DNA of 64,000 bases from Streptomyces antibioticus (GTDB lineage Bacteria > Actinomycetota > Actinomycetes > Streptomycetales > Streptomycetaceae). The position numbers were made by a program, and so were the translations under genes. Below are positions 34,887 to 43,800 of the stretch, piece by piece. A model generated the notes under the pieces. The model saw only the letters and a program-made list of their open reading frames with translations, had not been told where the DNA came from and did not search any database. Position 1 is the stretch's first letter; every line of letters begins with the position of its first letter. The DNA is taken from positions 682,001-746,000 of the forward strand of contig NZ_KQ948426.1 of NCBI RefSeq assembly GCF_001514065.1. The letters are read 5' to 3'.

Positions 34887-35957
34887 ATGTCTGAGAGTTC
34901 CTCTACCGGTGCTTCCTACGCGGCTGCCGGCGTCGACATCGAGGCGGGCGACCGCGCCGTAGAGCTGATGAAGGAGTGGGTGAAGAAGACGCAGCGCCCC
35001 GAGGTCCTCGGCGGCCTCGGCGGTTTCGCCGGCCTCTTCGACGCCTCCGCCCTCAAGAACTACGAGCGGCCCCTGCTCGCCTCCGCCACCGACGGCGTGG
35101 GCACCAAGGTGGACATCGCGCGCCAGCTGGGCGTCTACGACACGATCGGCCACGACCTGGTCGCGATGGTCATGGACGACATCGTGGTGTGCGGTGCCGA
35201 GCCGCTGTTCATGACCGACTACATCTGCGTCGGCAAGGTCCACCCCGAGCGGGTCGCCGCGATCGTCAAGGGCATCGCCGAGGGCTGCGTCCTCGCCGGC
35301 TGCGCCCTGGTGGGCGGCGAGACGGCCGAGCACCCGGGCCTGCTGGGCCCGGACGACTTCGACGTCGCCGGCGCCGGTACGGGCGTCGTGGAGGCCGACC
35401 GGCTGCTGGGCCCCGATCGCATCCGTACGGGTGACGCGGTCATCGCCATGGCGGCCTCCGGTCTTCACTCGAACGGGTACTCGCTCGTCCGGCACGTCCT
35501 GCTGAACGAGGCGGGCCTGTCCCTGGACGCGCGGATCGAGGAGCTGGGCCGCACGCTCGGCGAGGAGCTCCTGGAGCCCACCAAGATCTACTCGCTGGAC
35601 TGCCTGGCGCTGATGCGCACCACCGACGTGCACGCCTACTCGCATGTCACCGGTGGTGGCCTCGCCGCCAACCTGGCCCGCGTGATCCCCGACGACCTGC
35701 ACGCGATCGTCGACCGCTCCACCTGGACCCCGGCCCCGATCTTCGACCTCGTCGGCAGGACCGGCTCGGTCGAGCGTCTGGAGCTGGAGAAGACCCTGAA
35801 CATGGGCGTCGGCATGATCGCGATCGTCCCCGAGGAGTCGGCGGACGTGGCGCTCGCGACGCTGGCCGACCGCGGGGTCGAGGCCTGGGTGGCCGGCGAG
35901 ATCACCGACCGCGGCGACCACGCCACCGGCGCGGAGCTGGTCGGGGACTACGCCTGA
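34887..35957 (+). CDS. purM: AIR synthetase (phosphoribosylformylglycinamidine cyclo-ligase)
   Basis: A 356-residue enzyme that closes the imidazole ring (purine step 5). SYAAAGVDIEAGDRAVELMK, FDASALKNYERPLLASATDG, NDxVC-type VVCGAEPLFMTDYI and GGETAEHPGLL are PurM motifs. It follows purF by 34 bp in the same direction and probably shares its transcript. A strong terminator follows. Confidence 0.97.
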   Translation: MSESSSTGASYAAAGVDIEAGDRAVELMKEWVKKTQRPEVLGGLGGFAGLFDASALKNYERPLLASATDGVGTKVDIARQLGVYDTIGHDLVAMVMDDIVVCGAEPLFMTDYICVGKVHPERVAAIVKGIAEGCVLAGCALVGGETAEHPGLLGPDDFDVAGAGTGVVEADRLLGPDRIRTGDAVIAMAASGLHSNGYSLVRHVLLNEAGLSLDARIEELGRTLGEELLEPTKIYSLDCLALMRTTDVHAYSHVTGGGLAANLARVIPDDLHAIVDRSTWTPAPIFDLVGRTGSVERLELEKTLNMGVGMIAIVPEESADVALATLADRGVEAWVAGEITDRGDHATGAELVGDYA

Positions 35958-35984
35958 CAGGCAGGCCGCTGACCGGCAGCGCAA

Positions 35985-36023
35985 AACCCGGTCCGGTGGT
36001 GTGGACCACTACCGGACCGGGTT
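35985..36023. terminator. Terminator between purM and the DUF3073 gene
   Basis: Thirteen-base arms AACCCGGTCCGGT and complement around a 13-nt loop, located between convergent genes, so it can act in both directions. Confidence 0.85.
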
Positions 36024-36038
36024 GCGACTGCTGGAGCG

Positions 36039-36293
36039 TCAAGCGCCGCGGCGTTGCTGCGACGACGGACCGGACTCGTCGTCCTCGTCCTCATCGTCGT
36101 CGTTATAGAGATCCGCGTACTGGGCGTACGGGTCGTCTTCATCGTCGTCTTCGAACGGCTCGCCATTCGGCGGCTGTTGCGAAGTCGAAGCGCCCAGCTC
36201 ATTGGCCAGACGCGACAGGTCAGTCCCGCCGCTGCTGTACTTCAGCTGGCGGGCGACCTTCGTCTGCTTGGCCTTTGCCCGGCCGCGCCCCAT
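36039..36293 (-). CDS. DUF3073 small protein
   Basis: An 84-residue protein: basic N-terminus MGRGRAKAKQTKVARQLKYS, then a strongly acidic run (EDDDEDDPYAQYADLYNDDD) and a short C-terminus. This charge-split layout is typical of the actinobacterial DUF3073 family, whose function is unknown. ATG 36293 has GAGGGGG 7 nt upstream. Converges on purM. Confidence 0.88.
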   Translation of the reverse strand: MGRGRAKAKQTKVARQLKYSSGGTDLSRLANELGASTSQQPPNGEPFEDDDEDDPYAQYADLYNDDDEDEDDESGPSSQQRRGA

Positions 36294-36585
36294 GGCTCGA
36301 CCCCCTCGGTGACGGGGCTCGATGGCCCCAGAGTCTTGACACGCGTTCATGATCTGGAACGGGCTCTCCGCAGAGAGACCGGCCCGTAGGGCTTCCACGG
36401 TACCTGAGCCCACGCCCATACGGTACGTCGCCCACAGGACGCGCCTGGCCCCAGAACCCGCGAGGCACCCTGTCCCCGCTGGTCAACCGCGATTTTAACC
36501 ACTTCTTGGCGCCCGACCCGCCGACGAACGTGAGAGTTCTCTCTAAGTGCCCGCCGACGGGTACCGGCCTGCGCCGCTACGACGG

Positions 36586-37683
36586 TCAGCGCGCGCGGCG
36601 CGCCAAGCCCGCCTCGTGCATCCGCTGCTCGGCGATCCGGTCGGCCGCGGCGGCCGGCGGGATACCGTCCGCCTTCGCACGTGCGAATATGGCGAGCGTG
36701 GTGTCGAAGATCTTCGCCGCCTTCGCCTTGCACCGGTCGAAGTCGAAGCCGTGCAGCTCGTCGGCGACCTGGATGACCCCGCCCGCGTTCACCACGTAGT
36801 CCGGTGCGTAGAGGATGCCGCGGTCGGCGAGATCCTTCTCCACACCCGGGTGTTCGAGCTGGTTGTTGGCCGCGCCGCAGACGATCTTCGCGGTGAGCGC
36901 GGGCACGGTGTCGTCGTTCAGGGCGCCGCCCAGCGCGCAGGGGGCGTAGATGTCGAGGCCCTCGGCGCGGATCAGGGTGGCGGTGTCGGCGACGGCCGTG
37001 ACGCCGGTCGGATGCGCCGCCAGGATGCGGCCCACGGCCTCCTCGCGGACGTCCGTGATGACGACCTCGGCGCCCTCCTCGCGCAGGTGGGTCACCAGGT
37101 GGTGGCCGACCTTGCCGACGCCCGCGATGCCGACCTTGCGGCCGCGCAGCGAGGGGTCGCCCCACAGGTGCTGGGCGGAGGCCCGCATGCCCTGGTAGAC
37201 GCCGAACGCGGTCAGCACGGAGGAGTCACCGGCGCCGCCGTTCTCGGGCGAACGCCCGGTCGTCCACCGGCACTCACGGGCGACGACGTCCATGTCGGCG
37301 ACATACGTGCCGACGTCGCAGGCCGTGACGTACCGTCCGCCGAGCGAGGCGACGAACCGGCCGTAGGCGAGCAGCAGCTCCTCGCTCTTGACCGTGTCCG
37401 GGTCACCGATGATCACCGCCTTGCCGCCGCCGTGGTCCAGGCCGGCCATGGCGTTCTTGTACGACATCCCGCGCGCGAGGTTCAGGGCGTCGGCGACGGC
37501 CTCCTCCTCGGTCGCGTACGGGTAGAAGCGGGTGCCGCCGAGGGCGGGGCCCAGCGCGGTGGAGTGGATGGCGATGACGGCCTTCAGGCCACTGGCACGG
37601 TCCTGGCAGAGCACGACTTGCTCATGACCGCCCTGGTCCGAGTGGAACAGGGTGTGCAGGACGCCGGCTGATACTTCGGTCAC
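36586..37683 (-). CDS. vdh: Valine dehydrogenase (Glu/Leu/Phe/Val dehydrogenase family)
   Basis: A 365-residue NAD-dependent amino-acid dehydrogenase very like Streptomyces Vdh. [20 protein letters not shown] and [14 protein letters not shown] carry the catalytic lysines, [13 protein letters not shown] is the NAD-binding Rossmann motif, and CGAANNQL completes the site. It deaminates valine and other branched-chain amino acids, feeding acyl-CoA precursors for polyketides. It stands alone between the DUF3073 gene and a divergent unknown gene. Confidence 0.94.
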   Translation of the reverse strand: MTEVSAGVLHTLFHSDQGGHEQVVLCQDRASGLKAVIAIHSTALGPALGGTRFYPYATEEEAVADALNLARGMSYKNAMAGLDHGGGKAVIIGDPDTVKSEELLLAYGRFVASLGGRYVTACDVGTYVADMDVVARECRWTTGRSPENGGAGDSSVLTAFGVYQGMRASAQHLWGDPSLRGRKVGIAGVGKVGHHLVTHLREEGAEVVITDVREEAVGRILAAHPTGVTAVADTATLIRAEGLDIYAPCALGGALNDDTVPALTAKIVCGAANNQLEHPGVEKDLADRGILYAPDYVVNAGGVIQVADELHGFDFDRCKAKAAKIFDTTLAIFARAKADGIPPAAAADRIAEQRMHEAGLARRAR

Positions 37684-37906
37684 TGTGGTGACTCCTGGAT
37701 GCGTAGCGGCGGTTGGGACCAGCTACCCGTAAGGGTGGCGGGCGCTGTGGGCACGAGATTAGAGCCTGGCTGCACCCGTCCACCTCGCCGTGCTCAGGAT
37801 CACCTACACACGGAGTACCCCCGTGCGACGATTTGCATAGATTTCGCGCCCGTTTGTGAGCGGGTTCCGAAGGTTTTCCTGGCAGCGGGCGGGGGAGGGA
37901 GCAGGC

Positions 37907-38749
37907 GTGCCCAAGGTGTCCTCGGTGGTCGTCCCGTATCCGACCTATCTCCGTGTGTACGAGCCGCTGGCCGCCTTCCCGGAGCCGGAGCGCAGCCACT
38001 GGGCGCGCTACGCCCGCCGCCCCGACCGCCCCTCGTACCAGGACGAACTGCGCCGCTCCCTGGCCGACTTGCTGCCCACCCCGCCGATGGCGGTGCCGGT
38101 GCACGAGAGCAGCGACGCCTTCGTGCTGGACGTGGACGGCGTGACCTGCGTCTGCCCCTGGCGGACCCGGCTGCGCGGCTGGCAGGCGCTGGCGGAGCTG
38201 GGCGAGGAGCTGCCGAAGCCGGTCCTGGACGCGGTGCTGCCGGAGGTCGTACGGCGGCAGGCGGCGCAGGACTACGAGCGGTGGCTGATCCGGAACCCGG
38301 ACGCCCGCCCCTGGATCCGCTCCTCGACCTGGCAGGTGCCGCTGCACTGGTTCGTGCTGGTCGGCGACGAGGAGCGGTCCTTCGACAAGGGGTCGGGGGA
38401 GATCCCGGCGATGCTGCGCTACCGGACGCCGATGGTGCAGGCGCGGCGGCGGGTGGCGCGGGCCCTCAGGACGCTGAAGGACACCCTGGACGAGGGGCCG
38501 CTCATCGACGGCCTGGTGGACGTGGGGCGTTGGCTGGAGGAGTTCCACCCGCGCTCGCTCGTCGAGCTGGACTACGGCGGCCTCGTGCACACGCTGCCGG
38601 CCGGCGAGCTGGAGGACGACCACTCGGCGGCGGACGTGGCCGAGGGCATCGAGGCGCTGCGGCAGGGTGACGGGGCGGCCGCGGGGGAGGCCTACGGACG
38701 GCTGGTGGAGCGCTGGCGGTCGGTCAGGGACCGGCGCTCGGCGAACTGA
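37907..38749 (+). CDS. Conserved actinobacterial protein of unknown function
   Basis: About 280 residues, no signal peptide or membrane segment. SSVVVPYPTYLRVYEPLAAF opens the protein; WIRSSTWQVPLHWFVLVGDEE and TPMVQARRRVARALRTLKD are prominent conserved-looking stretches. GTG 37907 is supported by a GGGGGAGGGA block 7 nt upstream; a longer start at 37856 is not. Its position next to bldC is, from memory, conserved in Streptomyces. I do not recognise a domain. Confidence 0.75.
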   Translation: MPKVSSVVVPYPTYLRVYEPLAAFPEPERSHWARYARRPDRPSYQDELRRSLADLLPTPPMAVPVHESSDAFVLDVDGVTCVCPWRTRLRGWQALAELGEELPKPVLDAVLPEVVRRQAAQDYERWLIRNPDARPWIRSSTWQVPLHWFVLVGDEERSFDKGSGEIPAMLRYRTPMVQARRRVARALRTLKDTLDEGPLIDGLVDVGRWLEEFHPRSLVELDYGGLVHTLPAGELEDDHSAADVAEGIEALRQGDGAAAGEAYGRLVERWRSVRDRRSAN

Positions 38750-39017
38750 GTGAGGCTTAGGTCACGAACGGGTGTTTGACGTGACGCTCGTTTTGGGGTT
38801 TTGTCCTCGCACTGAGTTGCCCGGAGCTTGAGGTTCGCCCGACATGGGACGTACGTCACTATCCGGGCTTTCATCTCAACTGAGGCTCAAGTGCGGTCAA
38901 GCGTGATGGACCGCACGTACCTGGCCCTTGCGTCTCTTCCCCCTCCTCATGCCAAAATAGGACAAGGGGCCCGGGGGAGGTTCCGCTTTGGGGGGTCTGG
39001 TGACTCCTGATCGTCCT

Positions 39018-39032
39018 GTGACTGATCGTCAC
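39018..39032. promoter_or_regulatory. BldD-box upstream of bldC
   Basis: GTGACTGATCGTCAC fits the known BldD consensus nTnACnnnnnGTnAn at every fixed position and is a near-perfect palindrome. It lies about 240 bp before the bldC ATG. bldC is a reported BldD target, from memory, so the site is credible. Confidence 0.75.
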
Positions 39033-39234
39033 AGTGGCGTGACTGTCCGCTATGGCATGGTCCATCGGCCTCTGTCGCCGATGAACACCTGGGGGGCAAT
39101 TCCATCGGTTTGGCCGACGCGGCTGGACAGATGGTGTAGTTGTAGTGCCGAGGACAAGCCGTTCGTCCTATAACCGACTCGACTCGCGTCCGCCATTTCG
39201 GGCAACGCGGGTCAAGGTGCAGAATTTAGAGGAA

Positions 39235-39256
39235 AGAACCGAGAAGGTTCGGTTCT
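39235..39256 (+). promoter_or_regulatory. Leader hairpin just before the bldC ribosome binding site
   Basis: Perfect 8-bp arms AGAACCGA and TCGGTTCT with a 6-nt loop end 4 nt before the AGGAGG of bldC. It could influence translation or mRNA stability. Confidence 0.5.
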
Positions 39257-39272
39257 CCCGAGGAGGCCGCTC

Positions 39273-39479
39273 ATGACCGCTCGCACCCCTGATGCCGAGC
39301 CGCTGCTGACCCCGGCTGAGGTCGCCACCATGTTCCGCGTGGACCCGAAGACGGTCACGCGGTGGGCGAAGGCCGGGAAGCTTACTTCCATCCGTACGCT
39401 CGGCGGGCACCGCCGCTACCGCGAGGCGGAGGTCCGTGCACTGCTCGCGGGCATCCCGCAGCAGCGCAGCGAGGCCTGA
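39273..39479 (+). CDS. bldC: Developmental regulator BldC
   Basis: A 68-residue MerR-like single-domain DNA-binding protein: LTPAEVATMFRVDPKTVTRW is the winged helix-turn-helix and LGGHRRYREAEVRALL the wing. BldC binds head-to-tail on direct repeats and holds Streptomyces in vegetative growth by controlling bldM, whiI and many others. ATG 39273 has AGGAGG 6 nt upstream. Transcribed alone behind a long regulatory region and followed by a textbook terminator. Confidence 0.97.
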   Translation: MTARTPDAEPLLTPAEVATMFRVDPKTVTRWAKAGKLTSIRTLGGHRRYREAEVRALLAGIPQQRSEA

Positions 39480-39624
39480 ACCAACTGAATAACGGACAAA
39501 CCGGCAGGTCCCCCAACGTGCCGATACGTCCGTGACACCGCTTCACAAGCTCCAAGCGACGCGGGTTCCGCCCCAACGGGGCCCACGCCCAAGCTCATCC
39601 CAAGAACATCACAGGGTGCGTCGT

Positions 39625-39665
39625 AGATCGCGCTGGACTCCGCCGGGTCCAGCGCGATCTTTTTT
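39625..39665 (+). terminator. Rho-independent terminator after bldC
   Basis: AGATCGCGCTGGA, a 10-nt loop, then its complement directly followed by six T. The rest of 39480-39939 holds no gene I can support. Confidence 0.93.
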
Positions 39666-39939
39666 GTGCGCGCGGAGCGTCCGGCTGCCGGCTCTGTGAG
39701 CGGGCTTGTCGGAGTCTGGGGAGGGGTGTCGGATCTCCTGTGGACGTCCCCTCCGGACTGGTGCAATTGCACATATTAAATTGACCAGTTGTAGGCGAAG
39801 GGTAAGTACCGCGGTTTCAGAAACTCATGCGGTGACACCCGTCACATGCCAGAGTCCTTGTTGCCTCTGGCTCATGTGCGCTAGAGGAGGCATGCGTTCC
39901 AGCGTCCCACGCCAGTACGGGTGTTGGGGCCGCCGTTGG

Positions 39940-40134
39940 TCATGCGTCGGCGGGACTTTCGTCCTGTACCGGCTCGTCGGCCCCCTCGGGAGCGCTGCGG
40001 GGCGGGGAGGCCATCGCCAGCCGCAGCAGCTGATGGCAGATCGGGCAGTGCCGGGTGAGATGGCGATAGGAGGAGGCGGCCGACAGATGGGCACGGAGCA
40101 GCGCCCGCGTCTCGTGCCTGACCGAAGCCGCCAT
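39940..40134 (-). CDS. Small Cys/His protein (DUF6274-like)
   Basis: A 64-residue protein. MAASVRHETRALLRAHLSAA is followed by SSYRHLTRHCPICHQLLRLA, where H-x4-HCPxCH could bind zinc. ATG 40134 has GGAGG 6-7 nt upstream, which selects this start within a long open frame. It resembles a Streptomyces family I recall as DUF6274; function unknown. Neighbours are bldC upstream and the tRNA-Asp repeat array on the same strand. Confidence 0.7.
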   Translation of the reverse strand: MAASVRHETRALLRAHLSAASSYRHLTRHCPICHQLLRLAMASPPRSAPEGADEPVQDESPADA

Positions 40135-40282
40135 ACGCCACCTCCAGGGGCCGCACAGGGAAGGGGCCCTGGTTTCTGGGTACCGACCGAATGTGACGCC
40201 GTCAAGACGGCACGAGGCGGCTGAGGGGGCTGTGCGGGGAGAGGCCCAGCTGGTCGACGTACGGCTGGACGCACAAACAAGA

Positions 40283-40308
40283 AAGCCCGGATCCGAAGAT
40301 CCGGGCTT
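40283..40308 (-). terminator. Terminator at the far end of the tRNA-Asp repeat array
   Basis: AAGCCCGGATC and complement around a tetraloop that reads TTCG on the minus strand, followed there by TCTTGTTTG. It closes the leftward transcript from tRNA-Asp. Confidence 0.8.
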
Positions 40309-40313
40309 CTTTA

Positions 40314-40718
40314 CTGCGGTCCTGACGGGATTTGCTGTACTCGATTGAGGCTGCGCCGCGGGCGCGGCCTCCACCTTGGCAGGGTGGCGAGCGGGTTGAG
40401 CGTGAAGAAGGGCCGTGCCCTTGTCGGGGCACGACCCTTGCTTCTTTGCTGCGGTCCTGACGGGATTTGCTGTACTCGATTGAGGCTGCGCCGCGGGCGC
40501 GGCCTCCACCTTGGCCGGGTGGCGAGCGGGTTGAGCGTGAAGAAGGGCCGTGCCGTTGTCGGGGCACGACCCTTGCTTCTTTACTGCGGTCCTGACGGGA
40601 TTTGCTGGACCCGATTGCGGCTGCGCCGCGGGCGCGGCCTCCACCTTGGCCGGGTGGCGAGCGGGTTGAGCGTGAAGAAGGGCCGTGCCCTTGTCGGGGC
40701 ACGACCCTTGCTTCCTTA
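40314..40718 (-). repeat. Three 135-bp tandem repeats made of tRNA-Asp pieces plus a terminator hairpin
   Basis: Units 40314-40448, 40449-40583 and 40584-40718 differ at only a few positions. Read on the minus strand each contains a hairpin AAGGGtCGTGCCCC/GGGCACGgCCCTT, an A/C-rich join, then the anticodon stem and variable region of tRNA-Asp (GCTCGCCACC..AGGTGGAGGCCGCG), a roughly 25-nt insertion, and the intact tRNA 3' end CAAATCCCGTCAGGACCG. The 5' acceptor strand and D arm are missing and the anticodon loop is altered. The intact gene follows at 40722. Confidence 0.9.
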
Positions 40719-40721
40719 CTG

Positions 40722-40796
40722 CGGTCCTGACGGGATTTGAACCCGCGGCCTCCACCTTGACAGGGTGGCGAGCACTCCAAACTGCTCCACAGGACC
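40722..40796 (-). tRNA. tRNA-Asp (GUC), copy 1
   Basis: A 75-nt cloverleaf: acceptor GGTCCTG/CAGGACC, anticodon loop CTGTCAA (GTC), T arm with GGTTCAAATCC. Same sequence as the copy at 45453-45527. Its downstream side carries the 135-bp array. Confidence 0.95.
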
Positions 40797-40890
40797 AGGT
40801 TTCGCGGCGCTTATTGTTGCATTGCGCTGCGAGAAGGACTGTACAGGAGGGTGAGGGTCCTGCGCGAACTCACCCCGTGTGCACGGTCGG

Positions 40891-43800
40891 TCACGGGACG
40901 GCCGCGTCGATCGCCTTCACGATCCGCTTGTCCGAGATGGGGTACGCCGTGCCCAGCGCGTGGGCGAAATAGCTGACCCGGAGCTCCTCGATCATCCAGC
41001 GGATGTCCAGGACGGCGGCCGGCACCGGGCGGCCCTGCGGCATCTGCTCCAGGAGCCAGGCGTACTCGTCCTGCATCTCGTGGACCTTCTCCATGCGCGT
41101 CGTGTCCCGCTGCACGGCCGTCGGCATCTGCTGGAGGCGACGGTCGGCGGCGACCAGGTAGCGCATCAGGTCCGGCAGCCGGCGCAGCCCCGTCGCCGTC
41201 ACGAAGCCCGGCTTCACGAGGGCGTCCAGCTGCTTGCGCACGTCCGTCAGGTTCGCGAGGAGCGCGGGGCTGCGTACGCCCTTCAGACGGCGCTCACAGG
41301 CCTGCCAGGCGGCCAGCACCTGCTGCACCTGCCCGACCGTGCGCACCGTCGTGTCGACGATCTCCGCGCGGACCTTGTCGTACAGCTTCCGGTACGACTC
41401 CTCGTCCCACGCCGGTCCCCCGAAGTCGCCGATCAGCTTGTCCGCCGCCGCCATCGCGCAGTCGTCGAACAGGGCCTGGATCGTGCCGTGGGGGTTGGCG
41501 GAGAGCGCCAGCTTCTGGGCGTTCGTCAGGTGATCGCTCGCGAACTTCGCCGGGTTCACCGGGATGTTGCGGAGCACCAGCCTGCGCGTGCCCTTCCACA
41601 TTGCCTCAGCCTGCTCCGCCTCGGTGTCGAAGAGCCGGACCGAGACCGTGTCGCCGTCGTCCACGAGGGCCGGGTACGCCTTCACCGGCTGACCGGCCCG
41701 GCGCGTCTCGAAGACCCGCGTCAGCGTGCCGATCGTCCAGTCCGTGAGGCCCTTGCGCTCCAGGGACTCGCCGCCCTGGCGCTCGGCGGTGGCCGCCGCG
41801 GCCTGCGAGAGGGCCTGGCGCGCCTTCGGCTTCAGCCGGAGCTTCAGTGCCTCAAGATCCTTGTCCTCGGCCAGCTTGCGGCGCCGCTCGTCGACGATCC
41901 GGAAGGTGATGCGCAGGTGCTCGGGGATCTTCGACCAGTCGAAGTCCTCGGCCTCGAAGGGCACCCCGACCATGCGCTTCAGCTCACGGGCCATGGTGGT
42001 CGTGAGGGGCTCCTGAAGGGGGACCGCCGTGTCCAGGAAGCGTTTGGCGAAGTTCGGCGCCGGGACGTAGTTGCGGCGGATCGGCTTGGGGAGGGAGCGG
42101 ATCAGCTCCGTCACGACCTCCTCGCGCAGGCCCGGGATCTGCCAGTCGAAGCCCTCGTCCGTGACCTGGTTGAGGACCTGGAGCGGGATGTGGACGGTGA
42201 CACCGTCGGCGTCCGCGCCCGGCTCGAACTGGTAGGTGACCCGGAACTTCAGCTGGCCCTGCCGCCAGGAGTCCGGATAGTCGGCCTTGGTGACCGCCTC
42301 CGCCGACTCCCGGATGAGCATCTCCCGCTCGAAGTCGAGGAAGTCGGGCTGCTCGTGCCGCTTGCGCTTCCACCAGGAGTCGAAGTGGGCGCCGGAGACG
42401 ACGTGGTCGGGCACCCGCTGGTCGTAGAAGTCGAAGAGGGTGTCGTCGTCGACGACGATGTCCCGGCGCCGGGCGCGGTGTTCGAGCTCCTCGACCTCGC
42501 TCAGCAGCTTGCGGTTGTCGGCGTAGAACTTGTGGTGCGTACGCCAGTCGCCCTCGACGAGCGCGTTGCGGATGAAAAGCTCGCGGCTCGTCTCGGGGTC
42601 GATCCGGCCGTAGTTGACCTTGCGCTGGGCGACGATCGGTACGCCGTACAGCGTGACCTTCTCGTACGCCATCACGGCCGCCTGGTCCTTCTCCCAGTGC
42701 GGTTCGGAGTACGTCCGCTTCAGCAGGTGCTCGGCGAGCGGCTCGACCCACTCCGGCTCGATCTTGGCGTTGACGCGGGCCCAGAGGCGCGAAGTCTCCA
42801 CCAGCTCCGCCGACATGACGAAACGGGGCTGCTTCTTGAAGAGCGACGAGCCCGGGAAGATCGCGAACTTGGCGCTGCGGGCGCCCAGGTACTCGTTCTT
42901 GTTGCCGTCCTTCACGTCCTTCATCCCGATGTGGGAGAGAAGGCCGGCGAGGAGGGAGACGTGGACGGACTGGTCCGGCGCGTCGTCCTCGTTGAGATGG
43001 ATGCCCATCTGCTTGGCGACGGTGCGCAGTTGCGTATAGATGTCCTGCCATTCGCGGATGCGCAGGAAGTTGAGGTACTCCTGCTTGCACATCCGGCGGA
43101 AGGACGACGACCCCCGCTCCTTCTGCTGCTCGCGGACGTACCGCCACAGGTTCAGATAGGCGAGGAAGTCGCTGGTCTCGTCGCGGAAGCGGGCGTGCTG
43201 CTGGTCGGCCTGGGTCTGCTTGTCGGCGGGGCGCTCACGCGGGTCCTGGATGGACAGCGCCGCCGCTATGACCATGACCTCGCGAACACAGCCGTTCTTG
43301 TCGGCCTCCAGGACCATTCGGGCCAGCCGCGGGTCCACAGGCAGCTGGGCGAGTTTGCGGCCGGTGTCGGTGAGGCGCTTGCGCGGGTCCTTCTCGGCCG
43401 GGTTCAGCGCGCCGAGCTCCTGGAGGAGCTGGACGCCGTCGCGGATGTTGCGGTGGTCCGGCGGGTCGATGAAGGGGAACTTCTCGATGTCGCCGAGGCC
43501 GGCCGCGGTCATCTGGAGGATGACGGAGGCGAGGTTCGTGCGGAGGATCTCCGCGTCCGTGAACTCCGGGCGGGCGAGGAAGTCGTCCTCGCTGTACAGC
43601 CGGATGCAGACACCGTCGGACGTACGGCCGCAGCGGCCCTTGCGCTGGTTGGCGCTGGCCTGCGAGATCGCCTCGATGGGGAGCCGCTGGACCTTGGTGC
43701 GGTGGCTGTAGCGGGAGATACGGGCGAAGCCCGGGTCGATGACGTACTTGATGCCCGGGACGGTGAGGGAGGTCTCGGCGACGTTCGTCGCCAGAACGAT

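Larger units (their letters stand above)
38750..39272 (+). promoter_or_regulatory. Long bldC upstream region
   Basis: About 520 bp without a convincing gene. It contains a BldD box (39018-39032), repeated GTGAC/GTCAC half-sites around it and a leader hairpin just before the bldC ribosome binding site. A 61-codon frame at 38988-39173 has no ribosome binding site and no protein-like composition. Confidence 0.6.

Noticed and set aside
39017-39033. Crp/FNR site upstream of bldC
   Set aside because: The TGTGA and TCACA arms are 7 bp apart instead of 6, while the same bases fit a BldD box exactly.
38988-39173. 61-codon gene upstream of bldC
   Set aside because: No ribosome binding site, overlaps the BldD box, composition not protein-like.
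40314-40718. CRISPR array
   Set aside because: Repeats are 135 bp, contiguous and without unique spacers, and contain tRNA sequence; no cas genes are nearby.
40202-40780. Long repetitive open frames on both strands across the 135-bp array
   Set aside because: The period is a multiple of three, so any frame without a stop stays open. They lie over tRNA fragments and hairpins and lack ribosome binding sites.
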